Positions 45,874 through 57,193 of a DNA stretch of 64,000 nucleotides are shown piece by piece. Position 1 is the first letter of the stretch; each line of letters opens with the position of its first letter. The notes beneath the pieces are model-generated. The model was given only the letters and a program-made list of their open reading frames with translations. It had not been told where the DNA came from and did no database searches. The translations under genes and the position numbers were made by a program. This DNA comes from Trichostrongylus colubriformis. Lineage: Eukaryota; Nematoda; Chromadorea; Rhabditida; Trichostrongylidae. Location: the NCBI GenBank assembly GCA_963978905.1, contig OZ022257.1, forward strand, positions 50,920,873 through 50,984,872, given 5' to 3'.

Positions 45874-46664
45874 GGGTTGTGTGTGTACACTTTGGTATGA
45901 ATCACCTCTTTCGCACCTGCTTCGCACCTCATAGCAAAGTCCTCGCACCTCATGTGCGAAGAAGTAATTAACCAGGTGCTAGAACTCAGAGGTCAGCTAA
46001 ACGCCGCGTGATTCCATATTGAGTGTTATATCTACAAAGGGAAAAACAACATAGATGCAATCCTGTCAAGATGTCTTTTTTTGAAAGCAGTTCTAATTAC
46101 TGTGACTACCGTGAAGTTGAATATTGGTGAACAGTGGTGATCTTGGTATTGGTGAATTGTGGTGTTTTCCGGGATTTGACACTCGAAAGTTATAGTCTTA
46201 CAAATCAAAGAACTCTGGATCAAATGAGTGCAAATGTTGAGCAAGCCGACTATATAGTGGCATTATTATTGATCTTAATAGATGCTGCCCATTTAAATGA
46301 TACAAAATGTCCTTAGCCCACTCTCAAATTTTACCTCCTGCGCCTCATTATGGCAGCCTCATCGCAAGATTTCCCTTGTGTACCTACACCTGTACCTACA
46401 AAGCCAAGCCAAATCCGACTCCAGTTCTTCCCCTTATGCAACTTTGTACATTTCATTTAGATTTAATTAGTATTTTGATTGGTACTGTGATAAAACTGCC
46501 TCACTTTTCCCCTTTGAGAACATGACGCTCAACTTATAGAGTCATATCGCTTTTATCTGACCTCTGAATTCTTGCATCTATCCAAATACTTCATCGCACA
46601 TGAGCTGCGAACTATTCGCACGTGAGGTGCGAAGTAGTTCATTTGTACCAATGCGCACACACCC
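45874..46664. mobile_element. 790-bp element with long imperfect inverted ends
   Basis: The left end GGGTTGTGTGTGTACACTTT and right end, inverted, GGGTGTGTGCGCATTGGTAC pair, and both run into repeated short words: TTCGCACCT three to four times on the left (45906-45960) and the inverse AGGTGCGAA on the right (46590-46640). The interior is AT-rich without a transposase. Class unknown. Confidence 0.65.
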
Positions 46665-47235
46665 AAGGATTGTCTATCGATACTGGTCACAAGTTTACCA
46701 TTTCATATAACATGCGTCCGCTTCGTAACCACTCATTGTTCTCCGGGATTGGTTTCTTCACAGCGCTCAATAAGTGCTTTACGTTTAGGGGCACTCCCAG
46801 GTGTGAGGAGAAATGGCCACTTTAGTACGTTCCCCCTCTTTGGGTTCCCCAATACTTCTCCCTTTTTTTCCTCTACAGCACCGCAAGATTGTAGCTGCTT
46901 TTTGTGCGCTCGTACTGGTTTGCAAAAGAATCTCCCGAATGACTCCTATTTCCTTTCATCTGCACTATGTCATCAATATCATAAAGTCGGATCAAGGTAC
47001 TAAAATAATAAGTCAACAAAGAGTAATGCTACACCTCGGTTCCTCAGTTTATGATGGCAATATTGTATTACTGTGTCTATTCCGCGTACGAGAGATTCCC
47101 CTAAACCGGTTTTGGACCGATGAGGAGTAGCGCTGAGGTGGTTATTTGAGATGCACCGGTCGAACCAGTCAGCTAGGCAACGGAGACCGAATAGGACTAT
47201 TGATTCGTCACTAAAAGAACAGAAACAGAAACAAT
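46665..47235. other. gene-free stretch
   Basis: Two overlapping frames at 46749-47130 have no recognisable motif or splice sites. Confidence 0.35.
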
Positions 47236-48691
47236 GGTGCTGATGTAGTTGGGGGTGGGGCCGCTGCCGTAGTGTGCTTTGCTCCTCCAACGCAGGGGTA
47301 GAGCGCCGAAATGGGTGAGACGGCGCACCAACCAGCCTTGAGTAGTGTAAGGAAACTGCTTCGATTTGAAGATCTCTATCCTTTTATCTTTTTCCACATT
47401 TGTTCAGCCTTAGGAAGATGTACTAATGTAGTTGGGGGTGGGGGACTCACTGTTGCGTTGTCGTCCCTCACTCGAAACTGTACTACAATTATCATCACGA
47501 AAGAAATCCTTTATTCATACGTCAACGTCAGAAAATTCTAGTGTGGTTTTTTGTGGCCCCAAAGAGGGCCGTTGGGTCACGTAAAATTAGTGTATGATGC
47601 CGCAGTTCTAACGGATGGGATACTGAGTGGAAATGATCCGCCATAGTTCGTACAAAGATATTCGCTGTTATACTGCCACTTCCAAAAAATTTCGAAGTGG
47701 TCGCCCCACAGATTACCTTTGAAGCCGTGGCGTCAACGTACTTGTCCTTCAAGTTCGACGTCAAGTACTCAATCCACTGTGCATGAACTCCTTGCAGGAT
47801 CGACGAAGTTGGCGCTGTGGTTGACGCTCTCGTGGATGTAAGTGACTTGAGAGGTTGTTGTACCCGGCCTACATGTCTGTTCGAGCGATTCCTCCGGGCA
47901 TGGGTACTTCCGTATGATTCCGTCGAGCGATGGCGTCGCGGCGTCGCGCTTGTCGGCAATCTCCACGAACACCAACTTTGTTCCGTGTTGGATTCCACCT
48001 TACGAACTCTCCTGCCTACATTATACTTGCGAGGCAAGATGTTCGTCTCATCGATCTGCACAATAGTGTTCAGGCCGCCTAGTCGTACCACGTTGTTCGT
48101 GTAGTACTCAACAAGAACGTTCCGCGACCATTGGCTCCACTGTCCGATCGTTTTTTTCGTTTACCTCCTGTGTTCGAGCCATTTCTTTCGTAGTGCCAAG
48201 GTTATAAGCAAAATTTAGCCTGCCAAGAATATCTTCTACCTGTCGCCGGGCAACGATTCGAGAAATGTCCCTTTCAGGTAGCCAACTTTTTTCTCGAATC
48301 CGGGCTGACGACAAGCACAAAGGTTACATTTGAACTTCCATTTCCTGTCATCCCCGGTCGAAGCTCCTTGCTTTGACAGTTGCGATTTCCGCAATTCGGG
48401 CATGGGCGATCTTTCAGTAGCAATCCTCTTTCCGCTAGCCTCCGTCGAATTCTTCTTGGCTCATGTAAGCTAACTGCGGCTATGTTGTGATAAGATGAGC
48501 GTGAACTCACACAGTGATAGCAGGTTCGCAGTAAAAGCCATGTTCAATAAACTCCTGATGGAAGACTATGTAACTATGCTTAGAAAAGCTATAGTTCTCG
48601 TCACTGCACGCTCTCTCGATGAAAGGGCGCAGACAAGCAGAGAAATGGGCGCTACCTGCCTTCGAGCGTGTCCCCCAACTACATTAGCACC
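47236..48691 (-). mobile_element. Merlin/IS1595-like DNA transposon relic
   Basis: The inverted ends are GGTGCTGATGTAGTTGGGGG (47236) and, on the minus strand, GGTGCTAATGTAGTTGGGGG (48691). A second internal copy of the end lies at about 47415. The minus strand carries, in order, a zinc-ribbon-like part (CPNCGNRNCQSKELRPG and, in a shifted frame, KFKCNLCACRQPGFEKKVGY; 48440-48270) and then IVQIDETNILPRKYNVGRRV with the first Asp of the DDE domain (about 48075-48010). A further shifted frame gives VFVEIADKRDAAT and HESVNHSANFVDPA (47975-47790), then QWIEYL and LKDKYVD. Zinc ribbon plus QIDET plus H-x-x-x-V-N-H-S-x-x-F-V-D-P is the IS1595/ISXO2 family pattern used by Merlin transposons. At least two frame changes make it inactive. 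Confidence 0.72.
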
Positions 48692-50164
48692 GAAACAACG
48701 CTTCGAAGAATCAATGCGGTATTGATCAAATGCAATAACCGATGCGATAACGATGAAATACCATAACAAAGATGCTAAAAAGTGACCTAGGACGAGCCCT
48801 AAGTGACAATAATGCTTGAGGAGTAGGCTGATGTGGTCTCCAAACCGGACAACAATGCACAAAGCGAGAGGGAAATCCGTGATATGGGAGAGAGATCAGC
48901 GATAGGGAGAGACCGCGGAAAAACTGCCAGGTACCAAACCACTGGGAGCATGCGCGCCCCTCAAATAGGGCTTTGCCCGCGCGAGCCCGCCAAAACTATT
49001 GATCTCTTTTTGACAAAGTAGCAGTCATTGGTGGTTTTTATATGGACTGCTCAGTAATGCTTCAGCAAAAACCAGTGTCCTATCAGTGGTATCTAAAGCT
49101 GACAATACGAGGCTGACCCCTTATCCTTCAACTTGGTTTTCTTGTGATTCTAACTTTGGGATAACACATATAAGTGATATATTTTGACAATTATTCTAAT
49201 TTTCTTGACACCTAACTTAACCTTCAGTTTTCTATCCACCCTAGCTCATGGATGAGCCTCGAGGGTGGATAGAACCCCCTGGTTCGGGACTGATGGTTCT
49301 TTCTAGCGTCGATTGACGTTTGCTCTTTTATGTTCGCTATACATTCATCAGTAATACATTAATAGAATCATTCTGAAATAATTGACAACACATTTTTAAT
49401 CCCAATGCATTATCATCTAACATTTAATCATTTCTCTTCCCCATTGCGTTCTTGGAAACGTGGCTATTTCCGTGAAAATTTCCTTCCAAGTCATTTCCGC
49501 GCTTCATCTTTGTACGTTCCATAAATAATCTTTTATCAACAACGTATATTGAACTCCTCCCTAAGGGTCTCACCTGAGGGCTATTAATCGAGAAGCCAGA
49601 AGCTGACAAGGATTCCAGTACTGTGGACTCCCACTTCCAACGCCCTTCCTAGGTTGGTTTAGTTATTCTACTATTAACTATCAACACGCTCACTAATCTA
49701 CCTGGAAGTTTTTCAATTCTGCTTCAGTTGGCATTTCTTTTATTGGGGCTCCTTCAAGTCCTCATATGACCATCCTAAGATTACAGCAGGCTCTGTAGAT
49801 TTGATCTTCTGAAAAGCAATACATCCATTACTACCTCTTAAACTCTTTTACATCATCACGAAGATTTTTATGTGACATTAATTGAGCTGTCACGTGCTAG
49901 CTGAGAATTGTTACTCATATTCTTTATTGATAAATATCCGTTGTTGATGCCTATTTCTGGAATCTTCAGCTTGTTGTCGATGCAATATTGACGAATCTTC
50001 TCTTTCAGATAAAAGGTTAATATGAACAAGGTTATCACCTGTAAAATTCATACCTTAAATTTTCAACATCGCTTACGTGCACAGTCTGACCGCGAATTGA
50101 TTTTATGGAAGTTGTTTATCAATATCTGCAAATAGCTACACTAACGACAGCTATGTCTCATATA
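48692..50164. other. gene-free stretch
   Basis: It contains the hairpin at 49230-49274 listed separately. Otherwise nothing recognisable. Confidence 0.4.
49230..49274. repeat. 13-bp stem hairpin
   Basis: TTCTATCCACCCT pairs with AGGGTGGATAGAA across a 19-nt loop. No gene is adjacent, so its role is unknown. Confidence 0.6.
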
Positions 50165-50852
50165 TTAGGTCTGTGCAGAATAAATGGCCAAAACATAACT
50201 GGCCATAACTTCGCTCAGACACAAGTTTACTTGTTGAAATAAAAACCATTCGAATCTACAGAATTTCGCCGACGATCCGTTGAAGAAAATATGTCATCAT
50301 GATCAAATTCTGGATTGCGAGAATCAGTAAGGTCAAAAATGGCATTTTTACCGTGCATAATTTTTCTGCCGCAGGTTTGCATCGAGAACCCGGAAAAAGT
50401 GGTAATCCGTCATGCATAGGTCTGGGGAATAAGCGGGGTGAGGGAGAGGCTCGATGCCTAACTGCATCATTTTTTACTGGGTGCGCAAAACAACGCAAAA
50501 CCCCACAGTTCGCAAGTCACCCGGCTCGGCAGAAACTGGTCGAGACGCTCCCTGACCCCTCTTATTCCTCAGACCCATTCCTGACGGATTACCTCTTTTT
50601 CCCGGTTCTCGATGCAAACCTGCGTCAAAAGGAGTTCGCCGAAACGATGCATGTTGAAAATGCCATCGTTGACTTCATTAATTTTCGCAATCCAGAATTT
50701 GATCGTTATGACATATTTTCTTCACCAGATCGTTGGCAAGGTTGTGTAGATTTGAATGGTTTTTATTTCGACAAATAAAGTTGTGTCTTAGCGAAGTTAT
50801 GGCGTTTTGAAAAAATTGTGCCGTTTTGGCCATTTATTCTGCACAGACCTAA
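50165..50852. mobile_element. mirror-image dimer of a second mariner-type 3' end
   Basis: The ends TTAGGTCTGTGCAGAATAAA and its inverse are flanked by TA (50163-50164, 50853-50854). The right arm (about 50560-50852) encodes a mariner-like tail: LPDPSYSSDPFLTDYLFF, corresponding to the PYSPDLAPSDYHLF region, then RQKEFAETMHVENAIVDFIN and DLNGFYFDK. The left arm (50165 to about 50440) is the reverse complement of the same stretch: CTCGCAATCCAGAATTTGAT read on the minus strand near 50320 matches 50687 on the plus strand. The loop is about 120 bp. No N-terminal transposase half is present on either side. Confidence 0.82.
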
Positions 50853-53800
50853 TATTTGCAAGCTCACCTAACTACATTAGTCAAGAACTTTTTGGCCAGC
50901 TCCATAACTGGAAGTTTGTCGCTATTTGGAATTGATACTACTCTCACATGTTTAGACAAACCGGAGCGGTTAACTTGTTCTTGCTGCTTCAAAAGTCGTT
51001 TAGATCGATCGTCATTACTCAGTCAAAACCAGACTTCTGAAATACAGCTAAATAAGAACTCATGAGGGTTAACTGTGATGAACTCACCGACTCCATATTA
51101 GTAGCTGTCGCAATAAGACACTAGTCCCTGTGGCCATTCGAGTACTTATACACCAGTACTTGCGCGCCATATCTATTAGATCAAGGCAGCAGTACTAGAT
51201 CACAGATCAAATCAAGTATTACTTCAACCTTATAGGTTTACTTGTTCATCTTATGGAACTTTTTAGTCTAGTTTTTTACTCCATTATGCTCAAACCTCTC
51301 TCACTATAATCATTTCGCTTTTTTTCTGTTGCCATACCTACACTAACCACTCAAAATTTTTCGCTTTTTTTCTTATCGCCTGGGGTTGAGAAATGATCTC
51401 ATACTACTCATCAAATACTCAAGAGGGTCATACCTCCTAATAAACATAGGGATTAGCGCTGAGGGGTTCATAAAAGTCAAAAATGGCAAGACGGATCAAT
51501 TTTAGGCGCCAGTGCTAGTCGTTCTTCAAGGGATCATGCAGGGGAGTCAGCCCCTCCCCCTAACTATTAAATGTTAATAATAGAATCAGCACCCAATTCA
51601 ATAACAAAAGTGATGATTTCGGCTTCAAAATTATCCGATTTCCCCATTATGATACTTGCATCTCTAACGCTAACAAACTACCGTTATTTATACCGAAACC
51701 CTCAGAATTGCCTTCACATGTTCCTTGGAAAAAACTTTTAGCCAACTCACGGAAATGATAAGCACCTTGCTAAAAATGGATACATTGAAGATTTCATAAT
51801 AGCAAGCATTCCCAAATGCATTTACAGAAATAAATTTATTATAAAAATATTCGTAAGTTTGTAACCAACCTGTTGGATAGAAGAAACATTGATTAGGATA
51901 GGTTATTTCTTTTTAATTTACTCAATTAGTTACTCCTTTGCGATGTTACATTCGCAATTGGCTCATAACTTTTCCACTTTACTTCATCCTCACTTTTGTA
52001 CTGTCACGAATACTAGAATACACACCCATGACTGATTTGATCAATTTGATCACTTCATGCTGTGCAGGGGATGGAAACGACAGAAACGAAAATCCAGCAA
52101 ATGCAATTGTGCTACAGTAAGCCTGACGTGAAATAAAATGTATCCAGCCGCAGAAGCTTTGCCCACTCGCAGAGAGTGGCCCACGGACCACTCTCTGCGC
52201 TCAAGCTGTAGCGCTAGAGACGCAGAGCCCAGTGCAGTGCTTACACAGGCAACCTCGGCGCTGTCTCATCAGTGGTTTACGGTACTTCAGACCGTCAGGC
52301 TTGGGAATAGATAAAATTATAAAAAAAAATAATAATTTAAAAAAATAGATAAAAAATAAAAAGCGTGTCAAAAGAAGCCTGGAAATCGCTTACGATGAGA
52401 GTAATCATTTGTCATTCGCTCTTGGCAGTGTCTGACAGCATGCATATAGTGGACAAGGAGCCGGTTGTACATCAATCAGGCTTCGATACTAGTGCTCAGG
52501 TCAGTTTATAAAAGAGATTTGAAGGTTAAAGGAACTGGTGGCAGAGTACGAGTCACATTGCACCTACGAGTCTGTCCAAGCCGTGCATCACACTTCAATG
52601 TGCAAGCGTGATTCTAGATTCGTGGGGCTAATTTTACAACTGGTACGCCGAGGTCGGTATTTGGATTGATGGTTTCCTTCAGCACAATTGTAATCTTCTT
52701 GTAACGATAAATCGGCGGAAACGCCACGATTATCGACAACCAGTCGTGAAAATATACGCGGATACCATAGAAGGACGCCTAGGCGAAGATAACTAATCGT
52801 CCAATCGATCCTGACTCCGACCTGTCTGTCTTTGCGTCGCTCTTTGATCTATAAATCGCAGCCTTTCCAATCTAATAGGCCGTTCTTTCTGATCCCTCAA
52901 TACCAGCCACTGATGAATAATCTATCCACTTCCACCGGTTCGGCCCCCATGTACTCTCGCCGAGGTTCTCCCAAAGGAATACGACAGTTTCTGACGGTTA
53001 CTGAGGCACCACACACCGATACGTTGATATTATCCGTAATGCGACACGACAAAATAACGAACTGTGGAACAAAAACAGAACAATTTACAAAGAGAACAAT
53101 ATCGCGGTAGTGAGGGGAGAGGATAATCCGGGTGACGATGAAGCGCGGCGAACAGGAATCGTGGTGTGGAAAAGATGCTGCTCTGGCGCTCTCCTAGAGT
53201 TGTGAGCAGAGAAAGACCTAGAAGGTTTTCCGCTCCCTTTTATGCAGACAACTCCCGCCCAAAACTGCGTCTTTTTGGCGGTCGATCGCCCTGTGATCTG
53301 TCTGGTCGGGTTTGATCCCCCTCTTGCCACATCGGCACTCTAGTGGAACAAGTAAAACGTTTATTCAGATAGAAACTGTGAGTCGTGAGTACGAAATGGA
53401 GTTTTTACTGAACGAGATCAGGTCACCCAGGAAGTTGCAATATAGCTAAACGGACGATATGGAAGAGATTCTCAAGATGGAAGTGGGAGAGTATGTGAGC
53501 TTTTCAAAGCGAGTGATTCTTCGTGCGTCACAAAGCTACTTCAAAGCATGACGTAATTTAACGTTAACGTAATTTCATATTGCAAGATGCTGGTTATGAG
53601 CCGGAGCTTCCTCGTCTAATGTTATGCGCTCTGTTCGAACGACTTTTAGAGGCGCGTATTCCACATTCGCCAGGAGGCGAGCGCTGTCATGGTTGTCATT
53701 AGTAGGAAGACGTTGAGTAGATACAGAGGGGCAACTGAAGGAACTCCTCGGGTTTGGAACCGTCCTGACATCCCTGTGTTAATGGTAATCAAGAAAAAGC

Positions 53801-54125
53801 CCGCCTTTCAGCAAGCGTGTCAGACCCTTCAATACTGGTGAGGTTTCAGGTGATCCCTATTTTAAGGTATTGTTCAAAATTCGCGATTCAGGCGAAAGGA
53901 AGAAAAAGCATATCGGGTCAGGTGATTGAGGCGATCGCGCGACACTCGCCATTTAGGTAGAAAAGATAAGATGCGTATGGATTAGCTGAATGATGCTCCT
54001 GAACCGCGCGACTCGCGACTGTTCGAATCGCAATTGAGAAAAGAAGTGACATAACTATATACTTGAGTTAGGAAGCATTTGTATTTTGAAAGTCAGATAT
54101 TCAATAATTACCAGTTCTTTTTCAG
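50853..54125. other. gene-free stretch
   Basis: No supported exon. A minus-strand segment near 53340-52900 has CATAAAAGGG followed by a CTTTCTCTGCTCACAAC block, a layout that could be the promoter and start region of a solo LTR, but no second copy exists here to prove it. A hairpin at 52168-52199 is listed separately. Confidence 0.3.
52168..52199. repeat. 12-bp stem hairpin
   Basis: CGCAGAGAGTGG pairs with CCACTCTCTGCG across 8 nt. Isolated; function unknown. Confidence 0.6.
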
Positions 54126-54274
54126 TTTTGTGGGACCAGTATTGAATCAGCTTAAATTGCCCGAATATCTTCACAATGCTATAGTGTACACAGGGGCATG
54201 GGCAGAATGTGGTGAAGAATCCATTGTTGAACGCTGTTCAGAAAATGGGCATTGGTGTCAAGGATACTTTCGTG
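54126..54274 (+). CDS. possible internal exon, unknown protein
   Basis: A 149-bp segment lies between a strong acceptor (TTCTTTTTCAG) and a strong donor (CGTG|GTATGT), and one frame is open throughout: FVGPVLNQLKLPEYLHNAIV, then YTGAWAECGEESIVERC and ENGHWCQGYFRG. In the second half the +1 frame is also open and reads NVVKNPLLNAVQKMGIGVKD, which looks at least as protein-like, so either a frame change or chance is involved. The protein is not recognised. It lies just left of the 1.38-kb foldback; any downstream partner would be beyond 55.9 kb. Confidence 0.35.
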
Positions 54275-54341
54275 GTATGTTTTCGTAGAAAAAGTTCGTT
54301 TGGTCTGCTGTTTATGGAATATCATGCTTCTTTCACGTATA

Positions 54342-54495
54342 GGACTGCCTTCATACTTTGCAACATCGGTGTGAACGGTGGCAGTGACGCCGGCACTGTT
54401 GCGACGCGCCCTATCTATTGGGTTGCGTTTGCAACACCGGTGTGAACGGTGACAGTGACGCCGGCACTGTTGCGACGCGCCCTTTCTATTGGATT
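54342..54495. repeat. two tandem 64-bp units related to the PIF-like MITE family
   Basis: The left edge CTGCCTTCATACTTTGC resembles the MITE terminus. Then CAACATCGGTGTGAACGGTG...CTATTGGGTTG (54361-54424) is repeated at 54432-54495 with few changes. The second unit runs into the left end of the large foldback. Confidence 0.7.
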
Positions 54496-55864
54496 GAGGA
54501 ATAAGTTCCCGCGGTTTTCTTTAACCCCGTTTTTCAAAACGTTTCCTTCATCTTTCGACAAAGCTTATATATGTTTTCGATAGAGCTTTTTTGCTCTACA
54601 AAATGCTACTATCTGATTTTCGATTTCATCAATTGCCTAACATTTATGGGGTTCGGGAATAAAGTAAGCAAGCTGAAGGCAAAAATTGGCACTCAAATTG
54701 GCACTACGTCTTCCTCGTCTGCCATCGGGATCGAAACATTCATGCGTACATGTTTCAGATAGAGCTTTCAAAGCTCTACAGAATGGTACTACTTTTTACA
54801 AAAATCGCTCCTTTTTTGCTGTTTTTAAGACCCACAAATGCAGTACTCGCAAAAGCGTGCTCATCGTTATCTCCTCTTCCTCGCCTACCATCGAGATTGG
54901 AGAAGATGCGCATATATGCATTCGATAGAGCTTTTTTTCTCTACGAGAAGTTACCACTCTTTTTTTGTATGCTCTCATATTTTACCATGTAGTAATAAGT
55001 TTCTCCTATTTTCAATTCAAAATTGCGTAATGAAAATCTATTTTTTTTGGCAGATTGTTCCATATCGTTCGATAGAGCTCTTTTCGCTCTACAAGATACT
55101 GCCTGCAGTTTTTGTTCGAATCAATTTTTGCCATTTTTAGATCATTTAAAGGTCGACAAGATCGAGCATTTTCGACACCATGTGATCAAAATGCTCGATT
55201 TTGTCGACTTTAAATGATCTAAAAAATGGCGAAAATCAATTCTAACAAAAACTGCAGAGCTTATCTTGTAGAGCGAAAAGAGCTCTAGCGAACGATACCA
55301 AACGCTCTGTCAAAAAGAGTCATTTTCATTATGAAATTTTGAATTAAAAATAGGTAGAAACTTATTCCTACATGCTAAAATATGAGAGCATACAAAAGAA
55401 GAGTGGTATCATCTTGTAGAGCAAAAAAAGCTCTATTGAATGCTATATGCGCATCCTTTCCAGTTTCGATGGTAGGCGAGGAAGAGGAGATAACGAAGTG
55501 CAAGCTTTTGCGAATACTGCATTTGTGAGTCTTAAAAACAGCAAAAAGTGGAGCGATTTGAATAAAAGGTGGTACCATTCTGTAGAGCTGAAAAGGCTCT
55601 ATCTGAAACATAAACGCATTAATTTTTCGATCCCTATGGCAGACGAGGAAGGCGTAGTGTCGAGAGTTCCAATTTTTGCCTTCAGCTTGCTTCATTTCCG
55701 AGCCTCATAAATGTTAGGAAATTGATGGAATCGAAAAACAGATAGTAGCAATTTGTAGAGCAAAGCTCTATCAAAAACATATATAAGCTTTGCCGAAAGA
55801 TGAAGGGAACAATGTGAAAACGGGGTTAAAGAAAAATCGCGGGAACTTAATCCTCAACCCAATA
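54487..55864. repeat. 1.38-kb foldback with eight short stem-loops
   Basis: The left arm 54487-55172 is the imperfect reverse complement of the right arm 55188-55864; only about 15 nt (CGACACCATGTGATC) separate them. At the centre GAGCATTTT pairs with AAAATGCTC; at the outside TATTGGATTGAGGAATAAG pairs with CTTAATCCTCAACCCAATA. Inside each arm a short palindrome, ATAGAGCT-(loop)-GCTCTAC, recurs four times at about 150-180-bp spacing: 54577, 54757, 54925 and 55071 on the left; 55270, 55417, 55581 and 55756 on the right. Sequence after each often reads ATGGTACTAC/ACC and T-rich. Frames inside are short and on both strands, as expected for a palindrome, so no protein is proposed. Confidence 0.88.
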
Positions 55865-56578
55865 CAACACTCGACCAAGTCATGACATTCGCTAAATAGG
55901 CGGCTTCACCTTGCGGTACTTCAAGCAGTCGGGTTTTTTTTTCAGCACAAGAAAACTTGCGATTGCTTTCCTACGCATATCGGATTCAAATACCGGTAGT
56001 GTATTCACGTAGAAATGGGCAACAAGCAGAGTTGCTTTCAGCAGTTACAGGCCATATTTGGGTATGTTTTTGAGCTTTTGGGATTTGAGACCAAACGAAT
56101 TGCTTCTTGGGCTCTGGAAAGGGGGTCATGCCTGACGCTAGTGCGTGCCACTGGGCGCGGCGTTTGGTGTGCTACGCGATGGTGCGAGCTATTCGCGCCG
56201 TATTGGATGGATTCTGAAGCGATGACAGTGCCCTACGCCTTATTCTAGGTGCAATCACTTGAGGTCAAGCAATACGGCGCCCTTGGCTTGCGTCATCGCC
56301 GCGCGCTAAACGGGCCTCGCGAATTTTCTGTCCTAATGACACGCACCCCCCTGCCGCTGGTATTCCAAAGATATACATAAGACCCAACCGGGGCGCTCTC
56401 ACATGGTCCGTTGTACATTATCGTCTCGGATGCATGTCATGGGATGGCATTTGAGCGTACTGTCCCTACATGTCACCCGACAAGTCGCATATTTATTTCT
56501 CCTGTTTTCGGCATGCGCTACGTTTCCCATATCCATTCAAAATCGTATCGGCACTGAATGCGATTTGTCCATTTTGGC
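55865..56578. other. no clear gene
   Basis: An ATG at 56015 begins MGNKQSCFQQLQ after a possible acceptor (CACGTAG), but no donor fits well. Nothing else recognisable. Confidence 0.3.
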
Positions 56579-56750
56579 TTGCAGGAGCCAGTCGATGGCG
56601 GAAAGTATTTTGTCTTAACACGAAGTCTGGTACCAGATCGCAGACCCTGGAAATATGTAAAGAATATCAACCTGGATGGACACTGCTCCGGGATCTGTCT
56701 CCGAATCAATTGCTGGCGGCGGTGCCTCACGTCCGCCCACCATTGTAGGT
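56579..56750 (+). CDS. possible exon, unknown protein
   Basis: The segment follows the acceptor TTGGCTTGCAG and ends at the donor AG|GTAAAC. Frame 1 is open across it (EPVDGGKYFVLTRSLVPDRR, then PWKYVKNINLDG). Frame 2 (TLEICKEYQPGWTLLRDLSP) ends in a stop at the donor. The splice signals are good, but the right frame cannot be chosen and no family is recognised. Confidence 0.25.
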
Positions 56751-56801
56751 AAACGGGAAGAAGATCATCCATATTTATCTGTAGACCAGAGGTTTGGTGT
56801 G

Positions 56802-56851
56802 TTTGTCTGTCTGTCTGCATGTCCATCTGCATGTCTGTCTGTCTGTCTGTC
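56802..56851. repeat. TGTC/CATG microsatellite
   Basis: An interrupted run of TCTG units (GTCTGTCTGTCTGCATGTCC and following), about 50 bp, directly left of the PIF-like MITE. Confidence 0.85.
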
Positions 56852-56857
56852 ACATAA

Positions 56858-57193
56858 GGCCGCGTTCATTCTTTGCTCAACCGACGCCGGCACCGGTGGC
56901 GACAGCGTCAAAATGATTTGTTTGCCGCCTACGACGGCGTCAATATGATAACGCGCTCAGCTTCGAAAAAGTTCGACCCAGCCTCACTACAATATGATGA
57001 TCGTGCCGGAGCCCACGAACTCGAACTCGCACCTTGGAATAGTTTGGTACTATGCCAGGATTCGAGTTCGAATTCGTGGCTCTCGCCACGATCATTATAC
57101 TGTAGTGTGGATGGGACGAGCTTCTTGCAAGAGGAGCGCGTTATCGGATTGCCGCCGGTGCCGGCGTCGGTTTCGCAAAGGATGAACGCGGCG
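56858..57193. mobile_element. long PIF-like MITE with TAA target duplication and inner hairpin
   Basis: The ends GGCCGCGTTCATTCTTTGC and GCAAAGGATGAACGCGGCG are flanked by TAA on both sides (56855-56857, 57194-57196). A second inverted pair sits inside: ATGATGATCGTGCCGGAGCC (56993) against GGCTCTCGCCACGATCATTA (57080), with GAACTCGAACTCG and CGAGTTCGAATTCG within it. The 26.6 kb copy is the left half of this version. Confidence 0.82.

Noticed and set aside
47236..48691. Horizontally acquired bacterial insertion sequence (IS1595 type)
   Set aside because: Eukaryotic Merlin transposons use the same transposase fold, and the relic sits in repeat-rich nematode DNA with long TIRs.
54571..55710. 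Several 60-106-codon frames inside the large foldback
   Set aside because: They occur as mirrored pairs on both strands, as expected from an inverted repeat, and share no protein motif.
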